From Typhlomys cinereus (lineage: Eukaryota; Chordata; Mammalia; Rodentia; Platacanthomyidae), in assembly GCA_023101885.1 (NCBI GenBank), contig JALPQD010000116.1:1691501-1755500 (forward strand): a stretch of DNA of 64,000 bases. Direction: 5' to 3'. Below, piece by piece: positions 58,395 to 64,000 of the stretch (positions within the stretch are counted from its first letter, which is position 1; each line of letters opens with the position of its first letter). Under the pieces are notes generated by a model. That model ran no database searches and had not been told where the DNA came from. It was given only the letters and a program-made list of their open reading frames with translations. The position numbers and the translations under genes were made by a program.

Positions 58395-59949
58395 AAAAAA
58401 TGAACTCTGCAGTCTAAGCCACTGTAATCCCAGTATGCCTATGAGAAATGAGAGAGTCTGAGAATGTACAGAAGCTCTCAGACCAACCACCTTGACTTAC
58501 CCAGCAGTCTGAAGCAGGGAAGAGAGCTGGTCTCAAACAAGGTAAAGGGTAAGAAAAGGTATCTCAAGGTTATCCTCTGACATCCAGACTCACACTATGA
58601 AAACAGGTCTGGCTGGCAAGGCAAATCTCCATACTTAGTAAGTGCTATGGTACATGTGTGATCACACATGCACTCACCACACCTACATCACATACATACA
58701 CATCACAAATACACACCATGTTCACACACATACACTTATATATCACACATACACTCATATATCACATATAAGTACATTCTCACCGCCATACACATCAACA
58801 AAAAAAAAAAAAAGAAAAGGGACTAATGAGCAACTGGGGAAGATGCTGAACACTGGCCTCTGGTCTCCGCACAGATGTGCACACATTTAAAAACACATAT
58901 GATAAAAAATTTTTAAAAAGACATTTATTATGATAAAAATATAAAATTATTCTTAAAGAAAAAGTAAGTTTCCCTCCTTCCTTCTTCCCGTCCTCTCAAA
59001 TGAATAAATATCTTTTCTCTTCCTCCTCTCTACAAGTAAGTTAACACTTGCAGCCCAGAACTATACCCACAGGCCAATGAAGTCTTTAGAAACATCTTCA
59101 GAGAAAAACATGCAGGCAATTTCGACATTCTTTCCAGTTCACAAAATCTTCTACTTATAATTTCTTTTCAAACTGTACAAGGTGAGGTCAACCACTCTGC
59201 TTCTTTGCGAGAACTTCTGGATGTGGCATACAGAACACCTACTCTCCAAGACCATTCCGTTTATTCACAAAGATTAAAAGTGTCGACCATATGCAAAAAG
59301 TATGAGATGCAAAGGCCTTACAGACTCTCCCATCAAGAATCAAGAGCAATTACTGGAATCTTTACCCCTCACCGTACACACACCAAAAAAGGTGTTATAA
59401 AAAAGGTGAACACTGTTTACCTTCTAAGCCGTAAGAGCATCTCTCATACTTGATATTTTATAGTAAGTTGAACTTTTGTTTTTACTAGGCACATGCAGTT
59501 CACATTTGTATGATTTGATCACTTTAATACACAGTTCAAGTAATATATATTTCGATTTATGGTTAAATACATTTCAATATGGGGAACATTTATATAGGGG
59601 TCTAGAGTTAAAAATGCTTTAAAATAACAAGACTGGAAGGCAATTGGCTAAAAAGTGTTTTACGTTTTATAAAATGCTAGTTTCATTTATCACTAGCTTT
59701 GCCAAACCTATTTTTTATATTATCATCTTTATTATGCCTTACCAATCACCTTAGTAACAAGGCATTTCTCAAAAACCATCTCAAAAAAAACATTAACATA
59801 TTCATTTTAACATCGTGCGTTTTCAACGCTTTGCCAACTATTTTTAAAACATATGTAAGTCTCCATTTTTCCCCTCCTGCTTGACAAGTTTAAATCCGGC
59901 CGACTCGGTCCACTTCTCCAACTCCAGAGGAATTCCAGGCCGTCTCGTT

Positions 59950-61330
59950 ACTCAGTTGACTTACAGAAACATTTTCTCTTCTATTTCAGAGGCCAGCGGA
60001 GAACCCGCCCAGAGCCTCCCTGGACCAGACTCTCCCCCGACCTCTCCCCACCTTCGGCATTCCTTCCTTGCGCACGCGAACCTCTGGCCAGCACCTCGGA
60101 CGCGCCGCTCCGCCGGCCCCCGCCTCCCCGCCCTTCTGCCGGCATCTGTTTCTATAGCCTCCTACTCCCCCGATTCCTGCCAAAAAGCCCCGCTAGCTGC
60201 CTGTTGCATAACGGCCCCCCGTGCCGGCGTCCCCGGGTGCTCGGCGCGGCTCGGGCGGCAGGAAAGCCCCTCGGGCCCGGCCCCTCCTGCCCGCCGCAAC
60301 GCGCCCCGGCCGCGCCCGCGCGGCGGCTCCTCCGCGACCCTCCCTGGGGCGGCGCGGGCCACCCCGGAGCCGCGTCTGAACTCCCGCAGGTAGCCAGCCC
60401 GAGGGCAGAGCGCCCGCCGCAGCCGGCGCAGCCCGCGCACCGCGGCGCGGGGCCCGCCGCCGCCGCCACCCTCCGCCGGGGTGATGTCTTCAGGTGTCCG
60501 CGAGAGCCCGCGTACGTGCGAGCCCCGCTCCGCCCGCCGCAGCCGCCCTCCGAGCCCCGCAGCCGGCTCCCGAGCCCCGGCCCGCGGACCCCGGAGCCGC
60601 AGAGGCGGCTCGCCGCGGGCGCAGGAGCCCGGGGGGCGGCGGCGGCTCCGAGGCTCCGAGGCGTGGGCCTGCCGGGCGGGCGGCGCGCGGCCAGGGATGG
60701 GCAGCGCCGGGGACGCGGGCGGCCGAGGCCTCGGCGGGGGCGCGGCACGGAAGCCTCCGCCGGCCCGCGGCGCCCCCCGACCCGACCCCGACCCCGGCCC
60801 GGTGTGCGCGGAGCCAGCCGCGGAGCCGGCAGCCTGACGCGGGGCGCGGGGCGCCGGCTGCCTCGGGCAGCGCGCGCGCGGCGGGCACGGCCTCGGCCCT
60901 TCCTCGCTCCCTTCCCAAGCCGCCCGCGCTCGCCCCGCCGCCTCACCTTCAGCACCCGGATCCCTCCGGGCCGGCGACTCGCCGACGCTTCGGGCGGTTC
61001 CGGGGGTTCCAGCGGGCCCGCGGGCCCCGGCTCCACCTCCCCCATTGGCGGCCGCGGCTTCACAGGGACGCCCGGCCGGCGCGACGGCGCGCAAGCCTCG
61101 GAGGCGCGCGCGAGCAGCCCGCGGCCCCGCCCCGGCCCCGCCCCTCGGGCCCGCCCCGCGGCCCGCGGCCCCGCCCTCCGCCGCGGCCTCTCCGGACCTG
61201 CGTAGCTGCGGGCGCGTCGTGCCGTCCCCGCGGAGCCGCATCCCGGCTGGCGGGCCGCGCGCGGAAAGTCGAGCGGGCGCAGCCCGGCGCCACCGCTTGG
61301 GTGGGCCTCGGCCCTGGGTTTGAAGGACGA
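59950..61330 (-). promoter_or_regulatory. PHLPP2: CpG-island promoter of PHLPP2
   Basis: GC content and CpG density rise sharply from about 59.95 kb, peak at 60.2-61.2 kb and fall to background after about 61.33 kb. It is the only CpG island in the window, about 9.8 kb upstream in transcript sense of the exon carrying the known PHLPP2 start codon. There are many GGGCGG/CCGCCC Sp1-type boxes and no obvious TATA box. A CCAAT on the minus strand overlaps the candidate upstream ATG at about 61,045. Where transcription starts cannot be fixed from sequence alone. Divergent plus-strand transcription is possible but no plus-strand gene is supported. Confidence 0.85.
60947..61045 (-). CDS. PHLPP2: Candidate PHLPP2 exon 1: 33-codon in-frame N-terminal extension or 5' UTR
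   Basis: On the minus strand an ATG at 61,045-61,043 opens 33 codons, beginning MGEVEPGPAG and ending GGIRVLK, and reaches a consensus donor (AAG|gtgagg) at 60,947/60,946. The phase is 0. Joined to the exon 2 acceptor at 51,108, it continues AGA AAT ATG, so the frame runs in register into the known start MKRNGS. The segment is rich in Pro, Glu and Gly, then basic. The start context has G at +4 but C at -3, which is not optimal. The same frame stays open upstream to at least 61,399, which means little in GC-rich DNA. The exon and its donor are well supported. Translation from this ATG is inference, and the exon may be only 5' UTR. Confidence 0.6.
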
Positions 61331-64000
61331 GGGCACACGGAGGATGATCCCCGCCCTCAAAAGAGCGGCAGGAGAAAAGGCAGGTGGGGCCTGCTGCACC
61401 TGTCAATGGAGACTTCTGCCCGCCTCCTGCCCAGGGCAGCTCTTGGAACTTCTCCAAGACGTTTCCTCTTTCTGTTCTCAAACTGGCCAGTCACTCCCCG
61501 CTCTCGAAGCCGGTGAGCGTGAACGGTTGAGAAAACTCAACAAGGCTCTCTCTCTCTTAGATGTTTCACGACCTCCTTAGGCAAAAGCCAGCCAACCTCA
61601 TGTACAAAAAAGTCACCTCACTTTCCTGACACATTTTAACTTGCTTTTCATGTAACAAATGTATCACAATTCTGTTCTCAGCCAGTGGGATTATGGTTTG
61701 TAAGCCAGTTTATTATTTTACAAGGCTAATTCGGAAAAATATTTCACAAGTTAGCCTGTTTTTGTTTCTAGAGCAATAGGCTAGAAACAAAGTAGAAGTC
61801 TTCCTGGTTTTAAATCTCAGCTATACCCTTTATTAGACCCACAGTTGTACAAATTATTTGTCTAAGCTTCATAGGCTACCTTTGAACTCACTAGGTGGCC
61901 AATGGACCTGGCCGGGCCTTGAACACCTGACTCTCTTGCCTCTACTACCCAAATTCTGAGGATAAGGTCCAGCTGCCTTCATTTCTTAAGTGGTGAAAAA
62001 GATTAATATTTGCCAATATTTATCAACAATCTCACTCAAAGTGGACATTTGTCATTGCCTTTTTAAAATATTTTACTTTTGTGTGTGTGTGTGTGTGTGT
62101 GTATTTCTGTGGAGTACCAAGGGTGACTTCAGGAATCATCCTGGATTGTTTCTACCTTTTTGTTTGCTCAATGGGATTTCTCAGGCTTGGTCCACCAGGG
62201 CTGGATATTCAGGCCACCACCATTTCCACCTGTCCTTTTTATGTGGGACCTGGGATCCAAACTCAGGACCTTCTGCTTGTGAGGCTGTCTTAACCTCTGA
62301 ACAATCTCTTCAGCCTTGTCATTGCCTTTACAAATCTAAATTCCCAATTTAAGATTCATTAAATTTCCCAAAAAGTGCTCCCATTGAACCTTCTGAGGGA
62401 CTTTCTCGACTTCTGTATTTTTACAACTTCCTCTTTATTGAATCTTTAAGAAATTTGTAATTAAAAAGTATAAACAACAACTTCTTGGATAATTAGCAAA
62501 GATGGTTATATATTAGCTATTGCTTCAGTTTGGCTAGTCCAACTACATGTCTAGTTTTATAAGCTTAAAACAAGAGAGCTTGAAATTCAGAGGGTTCATC
62601 TGAGATACTTATCAATTTGGATATATTTAACATGCCAAGACCAGATTTAGTTACTGAAGGTTCTTCTTCCATACTATTTCCTCTGTAAAATTAAGGTGTT
62701 TTCTCCCTTCATATGAGTTAGTTTGCATAAAGCAAATCTCCGTCTCCAGGAATCTTCATTTATTCGTCTCATTTTCATGCATTTAAATTTTCTTTCTGCA
62801 AGTCTAAGGTGGAAAAAAAAAAACCTATGTTGTCTACTTTCTGGGGTTTTCCTTCTATTTTGAAATTATTTTCCAGAAAGCTACTTGATGTAGCTAGATT
62901 TCCACATCTTAGCTCCCTGGGTGATTTCTCAGCAACAATACTGGCGGGTGAGAAGGACAGGCGCCAATATGGAGCAGAAGTAGACTTGACAAGCAGCAAG
63001 AAAAATTCACAGTCAGGTTGTTTCTATTAATAAGAGTTCTGTTTGAGATATCACAAATTACCTTTTCCATATCTCATGAGCCAAAGTTCTTTGCCCACTG
63101 AACACAAGCCAAGTAAAGATCTTGTCCCAGTGCAATCTGACTTTATGCTGGGGAATAGCAATGCTCTGTAGATGTGTATCTTGTTTTTAACATAGTAGGC
63201 TAGAAGATCAGTTCAAAATGAAATATGTTAAGTGTTATGTATTTACAATTTCTTCAAGCTGACAATAGTAGTACCTCTTTTTAAAAGAAGCAGCGGGGGG
63301 GGGCAGCAACCCAATGTCTCTCAGGACCAGTTTATGCTGAGATGATGTAGCTACATTTAAAGAGCTCCCTGAGTGGATTTCAGTAGTAATAACCAGTTGT
63401 TTTCTCTTCAAATCATGCACTGCCATTAACATAGCATGTTGTGTTTCAAAGGTCACATATTCACGCTCTCTCCCAGTTCCAGGGAGTGTGTATGATGTAT
63501 GCCAAGGGTTATGTAACTATAATTTCTGTAAATGGTAAACAGCTAAGACTAACCCTAAAAATAAATTCCTTTGGGATGTATGTGTGTGTGTAAAAATCCA
63601 TCTGCCCTCACTGCAGGTTCATCAGTTCTTGGATGACATTAGAATTAGAATCTTTCTTCTATCATTCCTGGATGTCTAAAAGCACACTGTCCACCTCCCT
63701 GGCACACTCCTGCATTCGCATGCTTACACACATATTCTTTATGCCAGGGGCTTTACCCATTCCTCACTAGAGGGGGGGGGGCGCCTAAGACTTGCATCCA
63801 CTTAATTCTATCTACTTCCCATTTCTGTGACGATTAAAGTCTCTTACGCCAGAACCCATTGATACTCTACCACAGCATAAGCAATTTTAATTATTCCTTA
63901 TTTTGTTTCAAATGAACAGTATTATTGACTTCAAATTTGAAGGTATTTTTTTTCCTGATTTGCACTTTTTCTTTTGCACTGAGCCCAAGGGCCTCTCTCA
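61331..64000. other. Intergenic flank upstream of PHLPP2
   Basis: No exon is recognisable. It contains a minus-strand older B2-like SINE (62,063-62,315), short poly(G) runs (63,295-63,304 and 63,771-63,781) and otherwise AT-rich sequence. In the human genome, from memory, AP1G1 lies upstream of PHLPP2 on the same strand with only a few kb between them. The right end could therefore reach its 3' UTR, but nothing here proves it. Confidence 0.5.
62063..62315 (-). mobile_element. Older B2-like SINE, minus strand
   Basis: Reversed tail and GT tract, then GGGTGACTTCAGGAATCATC and GTGGGACCTGGGATCCAAAC, with a reversed head at TCTGAACAATCTCTTCAGCC. The target-site duplication TTGTCATTGCCTTT is perfect (62,049-62,062 and 62,316-62,329). 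Confidence 0.92.

Larger units (their letters stand above)
51108..60946. other. PHLPP2 intron 1 (9.8 kb)
   Basis: It contains a tail-to-tail SINE pair (52,237-52,732), a possible retrocopy (about 53,020-53,590), further SINEs (53,632-53,970; 55,066-55,330; 55,357-55,658; 56,696-56,857; 57,303-57,551; 58,079-58,394), B1 elements (about 52,845-52,985; 54,165-54,262; 55,664-55,795; 55,925-56,050; 57,640-57,770) and CA/GT microsatellites. The stretches 51,290-52,230 and 58,930-59,950 show nothing recognisable. Confidence 0.7.
677..61045 (-). other. PHLPP2: PHLPP2 gene, 5' part (exon 1 candidate through exon 12; 3' half beyond left edge)
   Basis: PHLPP2 is a Ser/Thr phosphatase that dephosphorylates the hydrophobic motif of AKT and PKC isoforms; this is family knowledge. 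Eleven coding exons were read on the minus strand. Concatenated from the ATG at 51,101 they give 1,781 nt (593 codons plus 2 nt) with no stop and phase-consistent GT-AG junctions. The protein matches my memory of mammalian PHLPP2 exon by exon and differs from PHLPP1, for example in its start [15 protein letters not shown] and its Thr/Ser run. The domain order seen is a basic N-terminus, a Thr/Ser run, a Ras-association-like region, a PH domain and LRRs. The PP2C-type catalytic domain is not in the window. The introns are large and filled with SINEs and LINEs. Exon numbers assume that the CpG-island exon is exon 1. Confidence 0.96.

Noticed and set aside
59205..59453. 82-codon plus frame upstream of the CpG island
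   Set aside because: No homology recognised, no promoter or splice context, and the length is expected by chance.
60152..61516. Long open frames of 333-439 codons on both strands over the CpG island
   Set aside because: Several frames on both strands are open at once because GC-rich DNA lacks stops; they are Arg/Pro/Gly/Ala-rich with no family match. Only the short minus-strand segment ending at a donor has independent splice support.

Overview
This is a mammalian, rodent-type nuclear genome window: a split gene with GT-AG introns, dense B1/ID/B2-type SINEs, an L1 LINE, many CA/GA microsatellites and one CpG island. The abundant tRNA-derived B2-like SINE, with an AATAAA-rich tail, points to a mouse-related rodent clade but does not match the house-mouse B2 I know. 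The species is an inference.

The only protein-coding gene I can support is PHLPP2 (PH domain and leucine-rich-repeat protein phosphatase 2) on the minus strand. Its first known coding exon is at 50,821-51,107 and ten more coding exons follow leftward (39,252-39,385; 23,816-24,006; 20,748-20,873; 18,673-18,827; 16,207-16,353; 15,418-15,648; 13,231-13,433; 6,509-6,569; 1,974-2,069; 677-832). All junctions are GT-AG and the reading phases join without error, giving 593 complete codons plus two bases. This covers the N-terminal region, the Ras-association-like region, the PH domain and the first half of the LRR array. The rest of the LRRs, the PP2C-type phosphatase domain and the C-terminal tail lie beyond the left edge. 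A CpG island at about 59.95-61.33 kb is the promoter and exon 1. It holds a 33-codon open segment ending at a consensus donor that would splice in frame onto exon 2.

Between the exons are transposons and dead gene copies. They include a cyclin I (CCNI) processed pseudogene (about 3.08-4.44 kb), a U6 snRNA pseudogene (about 45.08 kb), an L1 of about 7.5 kb (26.26-33.8 kb) broken by several SINE insertions, seven young CpG-rich B2-like SINEs with target-site duplications, many older SINEs, and possible unidentified retrocopies (about 5.0-6.0, 8.7-9.2 and 53.0-53.6 kb). The right 2.6 kb is intergenic. From remembered human gene order it may approach the 3' end of AP1G1, which I could not confirm.

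No new multi-gene system is visible. The observations most worth checking are the in-frame N-terminal extension of PHLPP2, a 118-bp nearly perfect inverted copy of one segment placed inside the L1, a long TG tract next to the donor of the frame-shifting 61-nt exon 10, tandem splice acceptors at exons 2 and 3, and a SINE pair forming a near-palindrome of about 500 bp.
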